A DNA stretch of 64,000 nt from Apostichopus parvimensis (Eukaryota; Echinodermata; Holothuroidea; Aspidochirotida; Stichopodidae): assembly GCA_000934455.1 (NCBI GenBank), contig KN885161.1:47844-111843 (forward strand), given 5' to 3'. Shown here piece by piece: positions 47,329 to 57,431 of the stretch. Below the pieces are notes generated by a model. It made no database searches, was not told the DNA's origin, and was given only the letters and a program-made list of their open reading frames with translations. Each line of letters starts with the position of its first letter. Position 1 is the first letter of the stretch. A program made the translations under genes and the position numbers.

Positions 47329-47572
47329 ACCACGCGAGAAGGGAATAATCCAGCGCTCGAAGCGCGACGAGATTTTGAAGGTATTGAAGATACCACTAAA
47401 AGTGCCACACGCGTAAGGTGGATAATAGGGGTCTTGAGATTATAATCCTGGACGGTGTCATATATATTGATTGATGAAAAGCGCCATCTGTTTATAAGAA
47501 TAAACCAGATGCAGATCACTCTCTCAAAATGGCGTTAGTCTAATCATTTCGTCTTAGTTAAGATACATCACA
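47298..47572 (+). repeat. 3' LTR of Gypsy-3
   Basis: A 275-bp copy of 44823-45097 with six differences and no length change. Confidence 0.93.
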
Positions 47573-47767
47573 GACGGTAATTCGATTTTCTATATCCGAG
47601 TATAGCTACAAATTGGCAGGATGAATACCGAAGTCAAACCATCCAATTGGACTTAATATGGCTTAATTAGAGATGTCAAGAAGGTAATAAGATGAGAGCG
47701 CGCGAAATTTATGATGTGCTCGACTGGTTTAGACGGCAGGTTAGACGGAAGCACAAGTGACACCACC

Positions 47768-48376
47768 AGGGGTGGATACAGGATTTTCTAAAAGTGGGGG
47801 TCCAGAAATTTTCAGCTGAAGTTTTTTTTAAAACCCAAACGTTCTGTTCCAGGCCCGTAGTCAGGAATTGGCCAAGGGAGGGGCGAAGATAAAGCGAAAC
47901 GGTGACGAAGTGATCCTGGGGGAGGGAAAAGGCCCAATAAATTGTTTTGGGGTCTCCGTCCTGGGAGAGGTGTCTAAGGGGAGGGGAACATGAGAAATTC
48001 GGATTTTTACGGGTCCTTAGATGCAATGTGGTGCTTACAATATTTTGCAGCTTTTAAAGTAAATTTCATGTTAAAAAATTTTCTTATTTGTAGGCTTGTC
48101 TGCCCGATAATTACGTTTATAATTGAGGCAGATCAAGTTTACAATAAATGGAAATGAACCCTTTCGAAAAATTCGATCATTTTGGTATAACTACGGGTCC
48201 TTAGATGCAATCTGGTAATTAGGTATTATGAGAGAACAAAAATGTTTTCTCCTTGAAAAATGAGGGCGGAAGCATACTCCCAAGCCCCTGCTTCCTATAC
48301 GGGGTACTAGGGGCAGTGTCGCTTGGTTGAGATGGGGCGAATCCCCGCGCTGAGATTATTTCACTGGTAAAACGTG
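47768..48376. other. Cluster of DNA-transposon-like ends, no gene
   Basis: CAGGGGTGGATACAGGATTT at 47768 and CCAGGCCCGTAGTCAGGAAT near 47857 look like left ends of non-autonomous DNA elements of the CAGGGGCGGATCCAGG and AGGCCCGTAGCCAGG types. Partner right ends are not certain; 48735-48752 matches the first as a reverse complement. TACGGGTCCTTAGATGCAAT occurs twice, near 48009 and 48192. Confidence 0.45.
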
Positions 48377-48752
48377 CAGGGGTGGCGACAGAGGGGGTGG
48401 GGGAGGGGGCTAGAGCCCCCCTGTCGGGTAGGTGTAGCCCCCAAGTCGGGGAAAATTAGGATTTCGTCGGGGAGCAGTGAAGCCCAAAAATATATTGTGT
48501 ACTTCTTATTTTATCATTATGATAATTTCATGAAAAAGATAAATGTGACATTGATTTGCTGCTGAAATATCCTGTATGAAAATCTGTCCCGACAGGTGTC
48601 AGCCTCGCAATATTAAAAAATGTGTGTGTATAGAAATATATATATATATGCATTAAGTATACGAACGCGCGCCGAGCGCGGAATATTTCTCGCGCACTTT
48701 TTTTTACGGGGAACTAAGCCCTCCTGTCGGAGAAATCCTGGCACCACCCCTG
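48377..48752. mobile_element. Non-autonomous hAT-like element with near-perfect 8-bp target duplication
   Basis: The left end CAGGGGTGGCGACAGAGGGG and the right end (reverse complement CAGGGGTGGTGCCAGGATTT) share their outer 12 or so bases. AAAACGTG precedes the left end (48369-48376) and AAAACGGG follows the right end (48753-48760), an 8-bp duplication with one mismatch. That size points to hAT. The 376 bp are non-coding, with CCCCCTGTCGG and TCGGGG repeats and a GCGCGCCGAGCGCG palindrome near 48668. Confidence 0.7.
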
Positions 48753-48995
48753 AAAACGGGTTAAGAAAATTTTTACGAAACTACTACTACACGAACAATT
48801 TCAAAGAAAGATAAGGCGCGCGAAAATTTTACAGTTATTTTTAGATGGAAATGTTGCAAAATACTATTTGGATTCCAAAGAATCATATAATGAACGACCT
48901 TTGTTAAATGAAAAAAAATATCAGCAGCTGCGCCAAATTTGGTGGTTTAATTTTAGGTGAAAACGTTGCCACTTAAAGTTAATAATAATTCTCAT

Positions 48996-49245
48996 GGTGT
49001 TAACCCTGTTGAATCTCAGTGGTGTAGAATTATCAGCCATTTGTATTCATTTTGCACACCGTAATGGGTGTTAGTAAAAATTATCATGGTGTTAATCCTT
49101 TTAAATTTCAGTGGTGTATGATTAACACCCATCTGGTATTTTTTTACACCGAAAAGGTGTTGAATTATTATTACTGCTCATAAATATCACTTGTGTTAAG
49201 TTAACATTACTAGCTTAGCTTTAACACCAAATAAAGTGTCACCCA
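48996..49245. repeat. GGTGTTAA / TTAACACC motif cluster
   Basis: GGTGTTAA, GGTGTAGAAT, ACACCGTAATGGGTGTTAG, GGTGTTAATCC, GGTGTATGATTAACACCC, ACACCGAAAAGGTGTTG and TAACACC occur within 250 bp, on both strands and often back to back as palindromes. Spacing is irregular, so it is not a simple tandem array. Function unknown. Confidence 0.65.
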
Positions 49246-49542
49246 TTCCTCTATAGCATCATTTGAAATGAACCAGAAAAAATATAATATATTGTGAATA
49301 TCGATATTAAAAGACTTTATTGGTCTTGAAACAACTTTCTGATGAACAAAAATGAAGATGCCACAGACTTATGTGGCAATATAACAACCAAGATCTAACA
49401 AGTCATCAACTGTATCCTAACACACACAAAAGGAAACTTTGTAACGGTATGTGAAGAAGCTTCAATGCATTTCACTTTCAACATATAGTAAAGCATGTCT
49501 TATGACAGGAACCCAATATTCATGTAGGGCTGGCTAGGAATA

Positions 49543-50942
49543 CTACTGTCTATCAGCAATGATTACTTGAACCTCTTTGTTTATACAAATGTATAGATGT
49601 CCAATTATAAGTGGCAAATGTCTGAGTAAGCACCATGATTGCATAGCCTTCTGACCGATAGCCTTACCATGTGACTTCAACTTGACCTCAGAGGGTTTAT
49701 TGGATTTTTCCGTAAAGCCATAATCATAGCAACTTATTTCATTACAAAGATCAGTATATGAAATCATTGGAGGCTTTCTTGTAAATACAAAATGTCAAAG
49801 TACTAGTTTAATTTCATATAGTCTGTGTTCCTCATTTACATGTTTGTTTCATTGTAAATTACCTGTGCGTCCTCCTTGCTTGTCAAACAAAGGCGACAGT
49901 AATGACTGGAAGAAAAGTTCTCCACAAAACCGAACTATGAGTTTGCACCCAGATTATCAGCACAAAATTTTGTAAGTGTGCCTTTTTTCGAGGATCCATT
50001 TGCTAATACAATACCATATAGAGATTGGTGACTTATGTCCTTCACTATGTGCTCATGTGGATTTACAGTTTCAAAGTCATCATAGAAAAAATGTAAGTGG
50101 TTGCCATTACAATCCTCTTGAAATAGTGGATTTTTTTCACTGATTGGCATCACAGCAATCCCTGATAACACCATGACCACTCATGTGGTCATGTGTAATA
50201 TAGTATAATACATCAGGATGTGTCATGAATAGTTGTAATGTTTAAAGAATTGGTATGTAAATAAAGGTATCATTAACAGGTACTTGCTCGTGGGTCCCAG
50301 TAGTCATATTGAAACGACTATCCATTGGAAAAACATTTCAGAAGATTCCACCATACCTTTCTGTGTGAAGTACTTTCAGCGTTTATAATCGGAATTGATG
50401 TCGCAAAATGGATTTTTTAGACTCTATATATGACACAATGTCTTTCAAAACAACACTATCCCTTCCAATTCAATTTTCTTGGAAATATTTTGTTCTACAA
50501 CTGCTAGCACACTTCTGTTTATTCCACTGACGAATATGTCCATTGAGTTTGCCATCGTCTTGAAAGAACTATGTGATATGTTTGAACTGCCCATTTTACA
50601 AATGGCCCCTGCAGCTGAATTTTTAAGTTCAACAGGAGATCGGATTGAATACATTGGCATGTCAATTTCCTCTTCAATAATGTCATCATGATGAACTTCA
50701 TGAATCTCACCCTGAACAGCATTATCTTTATGTTGAACATAACGATTGTGACCCATTGAAAAGGGAACATGACTGAGTATATGACTTCTTAACCCACTAT
50801 AGGAACAAAAGGTACGGCAACAAACTCCTTCACCACATTTAAGAATCAGATTCTGACCATCATATAACCCATGGTGTAATCTACAGTGTCCAAACAGTTC
50901 CGGTATGTCGGGAAAATGTGCTTGGCATTTGAAACACTTCAT
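49543..50942 (-). pseudogene. Uncharacterised C2H2/YDDFE-family gene, decayed copy B
   Basis: Three conserved blocks in the expected order on the minus strand. Block 1 (50942-50445) starts MKCFKCQAHFPDIPELFGHC and has a second finger CGEGVCCRTFCSYSGLRSHI, so it is an N-terminal zinc-finger exon. Block 2 (about 50180-49863) has HLHFFYDDFETVNP, LYGIVLANGS, and past the open frame a GFVENFSSSHYCRLCLTSKE motif that ends in a GT donor (GCACAG/GTAATT at 49863). Block 3 (49767-49543) has YDYGFTEKSNKPSE and KAMQSWCLLRHLPLIIGHLY. I recall such proteins as a large, uncharacterised, lineage-expanded family in fish and invertebrates, without known function; this recall is not checked. Stops interrupt the exons, for example after LGANS, so this copy is probably not functional. 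Confidence 0.72.
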
Positions 50943-51006
50943 TCCTTCTGTTGCAACTTCGATCGTATTTCACGGATGCGGGGTCATTATTTGGTGTTTT
51001 TTATGT

Positions 51007-51274
51007 CTATTTATAGACAGTGGTTTGGGGGAAAGTCCAAAAAGTGTGGAGGTAGTTGCTATAATGAAGAACAAACACATATTGGCTCTTGAAAAGTGTA
51101 TCGATCGCCCCCACTGCACCATGCGCGAGACAGGTTAGTGCAAAGTTATCGATGATAATGAAGTACTGTGTCATGTTGTTCTTGGACTCTCCTAGGGCAA
51201 TAATGTATGGCTGCATCACAATCTTCTTCTCTTTGTCGCTTTGTCGCCAAGAATGCATCAATGCTGGACCCATT
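51007..51274 (-). pseudogene. Terminal exon of a second copy (copy A) of the C2H2/YDDFE family
   Basis: A strong splice acceptor (T-run, CTTCATAG/AATGGG at 51275) opens an uninterrupted stretch: MQPYIIALGESKNNMTQYFI, then GAVGAIDTLFKSQYVFVLHY, ending FWTFPQTTVYK and a stop at 51007. An LFK..YVF...Y pattern followed by a tryptophan-rich end and a short VY tail is what I recall as the C-terminus of the same family as copy B. It lies 64 bp upstream of copy B's first ATG, in the same orientation, so two copies stand head to tail. The rest of copy A is not recognised to its right. The exon itself is open. Confidence 0.6.
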
Positions 51275-51279
51275 CTATG

Positions 51280-52010
51280 AAGAAAAAAAATAATACCATT
51301 TTTACGATAATATTAAATGTTGTGAAAAGAGTTCCACTGAAAGGTTTCCTTCATCCCCTGCAGGGATTTTCAGTATTTCAGGTGCTGATGTTCCATCCAT
51401 AGGAATGTTCATCCAGGGTAGTATTGGTCCCACCAACATCCCGGACTATAACTGGATGACATGAAATACTATTGTACTGGTTGCTGTAAAAAATTGCGAA
51501 CATTTCCAAAAGAATGAAAATGAAATAGCACGTGCCTCATTGTATCAATGCACTTCACGAAATCAGCCTGATCACTTGACACTTGCCAAACCTGCTAGTG
51601 TGCATATTTCTAGCTGTTCACTCCCAGTTCATCATACCAGTAGAACAGCATGTTACTGTATTGACAACTCGGGCCAGTAACTTGACTGTTAGCTACATGA
51701 AAAACTTTCTTGAAACTTGTAGGAAATTTTTAGGTTCACCAAATTTGGTTCCCACATATTGTGTACCCAGAAAGACTTGTATTGACACCCCGTGAGAGAC
51801 ATTTTGGTAGTTGTAGGGGGGGGGGGGTATTTATCGTCTGCAGAGTGTAGTATTTTTTGGTGGCATCCAAAAACAAGAGTGCCAATGGCACAGTAGCTCA
51901 CATTTTACATGTATATCAGTACTGGTATTTTTCTGTTAGGAGTAAATGTGATGAATGAATGAAACATGTGTAGAAGGTACATGTTATAAAAAATGAGCAA
52001 AGATGATGTA
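51280..52010. other. No gene recognised
   Basis: The expected location for upstream exons of copy A, but no block with a family signature is visible. A G homopolymer lies near 51815-51828. Confidence 0.45.
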
Positions 52011-52014
52011 GTCC

Positions 52015-52700
52015 CACTTGACCAATTGAAAGCAAATTGACCATTTTGGGCCGAAATGCCCCCTACATGACCTTTCAAAAATCCCTCAACACCCCATATG
52101 TATCAATTACCCAATCCTAAAAGTGACCAACTTTCATGATGGCCAAAAATTATCCCTAGATGACCTTTGGCCTCAAACATCCTATGTGTACCATTGGTCA
52201 ATGATAATACTGACCAACTAATCATGGTCATCCAATCTATTGTGCAGGGAGAGAAGCAGCTTGACCGTTCAAACAAAATGGCCCAAATTACCCCAAGATG
52301 ACCTTCGACCTCAAATTCCTGAAGACCCAATATGTACCATTGATTAATGATAATACTGACCAACTTTCATGATCACTCCATTAAACTTCTGGGAGAAGCA
52401 GTTTGACCGTTTTAAGGCAACAATGACTATTTTGGGCCAAAATGAACCCAAGATGACCTCTGACCTGAAATCCTTGAGCACCTCATAGGAACCATTTGTC
52501 AATAATAATACTGACCAAATTTCATGATTATCCAATTTTATCTCTAGGAGAAGAAGCAGTTTCAAAGATTTCACAATTGGCTGAAACTGACCACTATGTG
52601 ACCCTTGACCTCAACTTCATGAATACCACTGATGCCCCTTCACTTGGTGATCATTGTGACCAAGTTTCATGATGATGAACCAACCACTGTAGGGGGAGCA
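52015..52700 (+). repeat. Degenerate tandem array, about 150-bp period
   Basis: TGACCAA(C/A/G)TTTCATGAT-type words occur at about 52123, 52210, 52357, 52511 and 52657. Between them lie GGGAGAAGCAG(C/T)TTGACCGTT, TTTTGGGCC(A/G)AAATG and ATGACCT(T/C)TGACCTCAAAT blocks and GTACCATT(G/T)GTCAATGATA blocks. Spacings are 87, 147, 154 and 146. The last unit runs straight into the ATAG microsatellite. Confidence 0.78.
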
Positions 52701-52718
52701 ATTAATAAAAATGGGAAC

Positions 52719-52783
<65 letters not shown>

Positions 52784-53328
52784 NNNNNNNNNNNNNNNNN
52801 NNNNNNNNNNNNNNNNNNNNNNNNNNNNNNNNNNNNNNNNNNNNNNNNNNNNNNNNNNNNNNNNNNNNNNNNNNNNNNNNNNNNNNNNNNNNNNNNNNNN
52901 NNNNNNNNNNNNNNNNNNNNNNNNNNNNNNNNNNNNNNNNNNNNNNNNNNNNNNNNNNNNNNNNNNNNNNNNNNNNNNNNNNNNNNNNNNNNNNNNNNNN
53001 NNNNNNNNNNNNNNNNNNNNNNNNNNNNNNNNNNNNNNNNNNNNNNNNNNNNNNNNNNNNNNNNNNNNNNNNNNNNNNNNNNNNNNNNNNNNNNNNNNNN
53101 NNNNNNNNNNNNNNNNNNNNNNNNNNNNNNNNNNNNNNNNNNNNNNNNNNNNNNNNNNNNNNNNNNNNNNNNNNNNNNNNNNNNNNNNNNNNNNNNNNNN
53201 NNNNNNNNNNNNNNNNNNNNNNNNNNNNNNNNNNNNNNNNNNNNNNNNNNNNNNNNNNNNNNNNNNNNNNNNNNNNNNNNNNNNNNNNNNNNNNNNNNNN
53301 NNNNNNNNNNNNNNNNNNNNNNNNNNNN

Positions 53329-53421
<93 letters not shown>
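52719..53421 (+). repeat. (ATAG)n microsatellite with assembly gap
   Basis: Perfect AGAT/ATAG repeats occur on both sides (52719-52783 and 53329-53421) of 545 undetermined bases (52784-53328). Gap length is probably a scaffolding estimate. The true array length is unknown. Confidence 0.95.
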
Positions 53422-53424
53422 CAT

Positions 53425-54635
53425 ACATGCAGGATCACAATAGCTGACCCAGCACACATGCTGGTCTGAGCTAAAAATGGTACTTTCTAATGTGAATTCA
53501 TTTGAAAACATTGTAAATATAACAAATTGCATTTAACGGCATTCTGTTATTTAAAAAAACTTCCTAGATATCTCCCATTAGATACCCCCGCCCCTCCCAT
53601 ATCAGTATATATATATATTAAGGACAGTCCCAAAACATATTATACTTCTTACTGAAGTAAAGAGGGATTCTCAGAAATGTGTGCACCAGCCCTAACACAT
53701 GCTTAGTCAAGCTGGTTTTTTCACAAAGGGTAATATGTATATACCCCGGGTGGCTTTTCGGGAACAAGGGATTAGTTTCATGAATATCATTATTCAGATA
53801 CTGAGGGAGTCACAATTTTCTCGGACGTAGAACACTGATATTCATTCTCATCATGTTGCATAGTGTAGCAGTGCTTTCTCTGATCCTAACAACATGTACA
53901 CATAACATTTATGAAACCATTAATGTATTTACATAATTAACTGCATGATGCAGAGCAGCAGGGAGTAAACCCTTGTAGACGCTTCATATGACTTTTGATT
54001 TGTATGTGTAGCTATTGGGAGATGTGCAGTCGGCTAAATTTACTCTGATGGCAGAGAATAGGTGATTGGCCTCACCTTTTCAAAGTGTGGAAGAAATTCC
54101 ATAGCCTTGTTGATAGGTATTTTCTGAGTGCCAGTGCGTCCTTGGTTGACATGTGGCAACAAACGGAACAGGATCAAGAATGCTGCAATGTCAGCTGCCC
54201 AACCTGGTTGATAAAAATAAAATATGCCCAGATATCATAGCTGTAGCTATGTCCATTCATTGGTGGGTGAAGCTCATGGCTACCAGTCCCTTTGACATCC
54301 CCTGTTGGAATCCAGGGGCATCAGCCCACTTGGGGTTGAGCTTACAGTTTGGAGTTTAACTGGATTAAGAAGCAAACTTTGGGTCATATCAAGGAGCCCG
54401 GAAGCATTAGGAACATGGATGAACAATGGCAAAAGCTTGCCTTTCCTGTACAGTGCTCCTTTGATGAAAATGAGACCGGCAGGTCATAGAATCCCATCCT
54501 GCACCTGTGACTGCCATTTGACATCCGTATCTGTTAGACATGAGTGAAACTTTTAGCCACTTTCCATAATGTTGGTAGCAATTCGTCTACCACCACTGCA
54601 GAACAGCTGTGAAAACAAACCAATGAAATTATTTC
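53425..54635. other. No gene recognised
   Basis: No exon with a clear signature. The plus-strand open frames at 54153-54359 and 54305-54547 are not recognised. A TA run lies near 53606-53619. Confidence 0.45.
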
Positions 54636-54931
54636 GGAGCATAGTGGCCAAATGGTTAGGACTTCTAGTTGTACGTTTTGGGTTAGAGCCCCGGTCAGAC
54701 TGCCATGCTGAATCCTTGGGCAAGGTACTTCATCCCACCCAATTGCTCCTCTCCAACCAATGGCTAACTGGGGTACATGGGAGGTGTCATTTGTCAATTG
54801 GCACTGATCTCAAGTAATGGTGGGACAAATTATACCAATGACCAGGGGTAATGAATATAGACTGCTTAACGTCCGTGCTATAGCTTTGAGACGGACTCCG
54901 TATATAACTCACCATTACTATCACTATTTTC
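54636..54931 (+). mobile_element. tRNA-derived SINE
   Basis: The head has a tRNA-like A box (AGTGGCCAAATGGTTAGGA, 54642-54660) and B box (GGGTTAGAGCCC, 54680-54691) at the usual spacing for an RNA polymerase III internal promoter. A conserved core CCTTGGGCAAGGTACTTCAT with CCAATTGCTCC follows at 54713 onward, as in several deuterostome and fish SINEs. The tail has ATTACTATCACTATT near 54911-54929. Non-coding; it would have used LINE machinery in trans. Confidence 0.78.
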
Positions 54932-55645
54932 CTCTGCTGCCCGCTACTCCAAAACCATGAACAAGTGCAATAATTTTTTGTAATTAAAGCAGAAATTGCA
55001 AAACAATCAACAACTAATATACAGGTTCTTCACAAGAAGGCATGAACAGGAACCTAGCCCAGACCTAACTGGTGTGGGCGGACACTCAACCGACCACATT
55101 GTTGGGCGAACAGCCGGTTTTAGTCTTGAGGCCAAAGGTGCAAATCTCAAAGTTGCTGTTAATAAATCTACTGGAACATGTATTGCCAAGAGGAAGACTA
55201 CTAGAATGATTGAATTGATGAGAAAACATGATTATGAAGCATAATAATAAAATGAACATGAACCACCCCATCCCACATTGGTATTGGTATGCCACCAGGA
55301 GCCATTTTGACTCAAATTACCTTCAACACCACTCTGTGCACATGGCCAAATCCATAGGAAAATGGACAAAGTTGAAAGTGGAATGACTTGAAGCTGATAC
55401 TAAGTAGGGCTGTCAATTTCCGTTAAAGTTGCGAAACGTTTTAAAGGTCGGATTGAAGGTTCATTTAACGTTCAAACTGTCACCAAAAGTTAGCCAGTTT
55501 GACTTCCCGTTAAAGTGACAGCAATTGTGTAGCTCCACATACAAACAATACTCCCTGTTGTAGGTCCTAATGCATACATATGTAATACAAAGGATGAGAA
55601 TGATCCGACATGACATCCCAGCGTTACAGACAAATTTGAACTTAC
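54932..55645. other. Open frame without recognisable family (54996-55244, +)
   Basis: An 82-codon plus-strand frame with RFFTRRHEQEPSPDLTG lies at 54996-55244. I recognise no domain and see no splice context, so I do not call it a gene. A TAGGGCTGTCAATTTCCGTT motif at 55408 may be the left end of a DNA element (see findings). Confidence 0.4.
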
Positions 55646-55803
55646 TTCCTTAACTCAAAATGGTCAATAGGGCTCTCGTCCTCATGAAAGAAGTAGTTGT
55701 TTGGTCGCCTTCGTCTCGCCAGTGCTTTTTCTGGCCAAATATGTCAACCCTCCAGAAGTCGTGGATACTGTTCCGTGAACAGTGATCTGAAATCCTGTTC
55801 AAT
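55646..55803 (-). pseudogene. Exon-like island, unknown gene
   Basis: A pyrimidine tract with CTTCATAG acceptor (55804) and a GTAAGT donor (55645-55640) bound 158 bp. One frame reads IEQDFRSLFTEQYPRLLEG, and after one stop continues ARRRRPNNYFFHEDESPIDH. Both splice sites match the consensus on the minus strand, the strand of the neighbouring gene copies. The stop in the only meaningful frame suggests a decayed exon. The family is not identified. Confidence 0.5.
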
Positions 55804-57146
55804 CTATGAAGGAGAGAAAGTGCATTGTTCAAGTCTAAACACATTCTGTTCATTTACCTTCTATGCTAAAAAATAACAAACCCCTGTTTTTTTTCTTTGT
55901 TATTTCCTTTTCTTTGGTATATAACATACTGTGACTTATTAGATGTATGTACATGAATTGTGTGATTCGACCTAGGGACTAGTTGGCTACATTATAAATC
56001 ATGATAACAACGCGGTTCTCGAACTTCTAGTCTCGCCTGGCCACGCTACAGTGGGTTTTCATTCTGATTGCAAAACTGAATTGACCTGGAATGACCACTG
56101 TTGACACAAAATGACCTCCCAAAACTTTTGGCACCACATGGTGATTGTAACTAGTCCAGTTTGATAGAGTCGTACTAATGGTTGCAGAGTTAATTCCAAA
56201 TTAAAGCTTTTCACCTTAAATGACCCCTCTTGACCTCCAAATATCCTTCAATTTTCGGACACTGAATGGTGATTATATATACCGAGTATCAACGTCATAC
56301 CTCCTATAGATTTCCAGATAATGCATTTACTAGATTAATTGCATAGATCATGCAAGTTAGCCTACTCCAGCGCCCACACTCATCCTGTTCCGAAGCAAAT
56401 TTCATCATCACAGACCCTACAGTTTGGGGCATGTTCACAACCTTACAGCCAGGTAAGACTGGCACAAATGGGTAAAACAATTGGCAAGCCTCAGATGTTA
56501 GGTCAAGATTAAAGTTTGTGTGACATTGACTGCTGGGAGGTTGTCACAGCTGTTCATGTTTCCCTCAGTCATGACTCCTTTTAATAGGCTCAATATGCAA
56601 ATTATTAGAAATCTGCAGTACTGGCCAGATCTACATCATAGAATTAAGTTCATGTCAAGTTTTAATTTGATTCTTACAACAGATAGACTACATACCATGG
56701 AGGTGGATGAAGAAAATTTATATGCTCTACAGATAATCAGAAGAGATCAATGCATTTGTACAGGGATGAAAGAGTAATATCAGAGTAGTTGAGTGACTGC
56801 TTGTGTTTGAATTTTGTGTATAATTTGTGAACAAATATTCAGATAATAATTAGTTACAATGATTCCTATTTTGACTTTTTGGATTTGTGAAATTGAACAA
56901 TAATATCTATTTACTATGTTTTTCTCAGTTTAAGTCTATACCTAATACGAATGTTACCTGTCAACTGACTCCAAATTACTGGCTATGGCCAACAAGACAT
57001 TCCAGAATGGATTTTTTGGAATCATCACCAGAAGGTCTGTTAGTGAAAAACGGGTTGGTCGGCGACCATTTAATCGATAAAGAAACGTTTAATACGACTG
57101 TCCAAACGTTTAGGCAATAAAACGTAAAAAAAACACAGCCCTACCT
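55804..57146. other. No gene recognised; GACC-rich degenerate repeats at 56.07-56.28 kb
   Basis: AATGACC(A/T)C...TTGAC(A/C)...ACTGAATGGTGATTAT-like words occur twice (about 56085-56160 and 56220-56280), like the degenerate arrays elsewhere. No exon is recognised. Confidence 0.4.
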
Positions 57147-57431
57147 CTCTGGGCATGCTACTGAAATTCCTTGATCACAGCTCCAGCTGGCGTTCCTTTG
57201 TTGATAAGTTCTGTACTTTTAGTACTCATCATCTTCATCACTACCGGAATGTTTGCTTGTAGTGCTGGTGTGTGTCATCCAATTTATATGAGTATTATTC
57301 TCGCCTTGAGTTGTTTCACCACTTTCTACCATCCTGATACATTTAGGGCCACCAGCGAATAGTACCAGGGCAGGTTTTGGAGGAGACGGTTGGCTGGAGA
57401 GACGATCACTCCTGTTGACATTCAATGCTTC
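57147..57431 (-). pseudogene. Exon-like island, unknown gene
   Basis: The stretch starts after a TTACTTTCACAG acceptor (57432). It reads EALNVNRSDRLSSQPSPPKP, then ALVLFAGGPKCIRMVESGET, ending in an acidic GSDEDDEY before a stop. In another frame the end reads STELINKGTPAGAVIKEF. No domain is recognised. It may be a low-complexity exon of one of the decayed genes on this strand. Confidence 0.35.

Larger units (their letters stand above)
44823..47572 (+). mobile_element. Short Ty3/Gypsy LTR retrotransposon fossil (Gypsy-3), young
   Basis: Flanked by 275-bp LTRs (44823-45097 and 47298-47572) that start TGTATCGCACC and end ACATCACA. By eye they differ at six positions, about 2%, so the insertion is recent relative to the other elements here. 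TGGTGTCACATAATGG follows the 5' LTR as a primer-binding-like site. Recognised parts are gag, a zinc-binding region, protease and RT; I recognise no integrase, and the element is far shorter than a typical 5-kb relative. It is broken, with several breaks. No target duplication is evident. Confidence 0.92.

Noticed and set aside
52617-53532. Long open frames reading YLSI repeats across the gap
   Set aside because: They are translations of the ATAG microsatellite and of N bases, not genes.
54153-54547. Two overlapping plus-strand open frames as a gene
   Set aside because: No domain, no splice support, and tryptophan/cysteine content that looks like chance translation.
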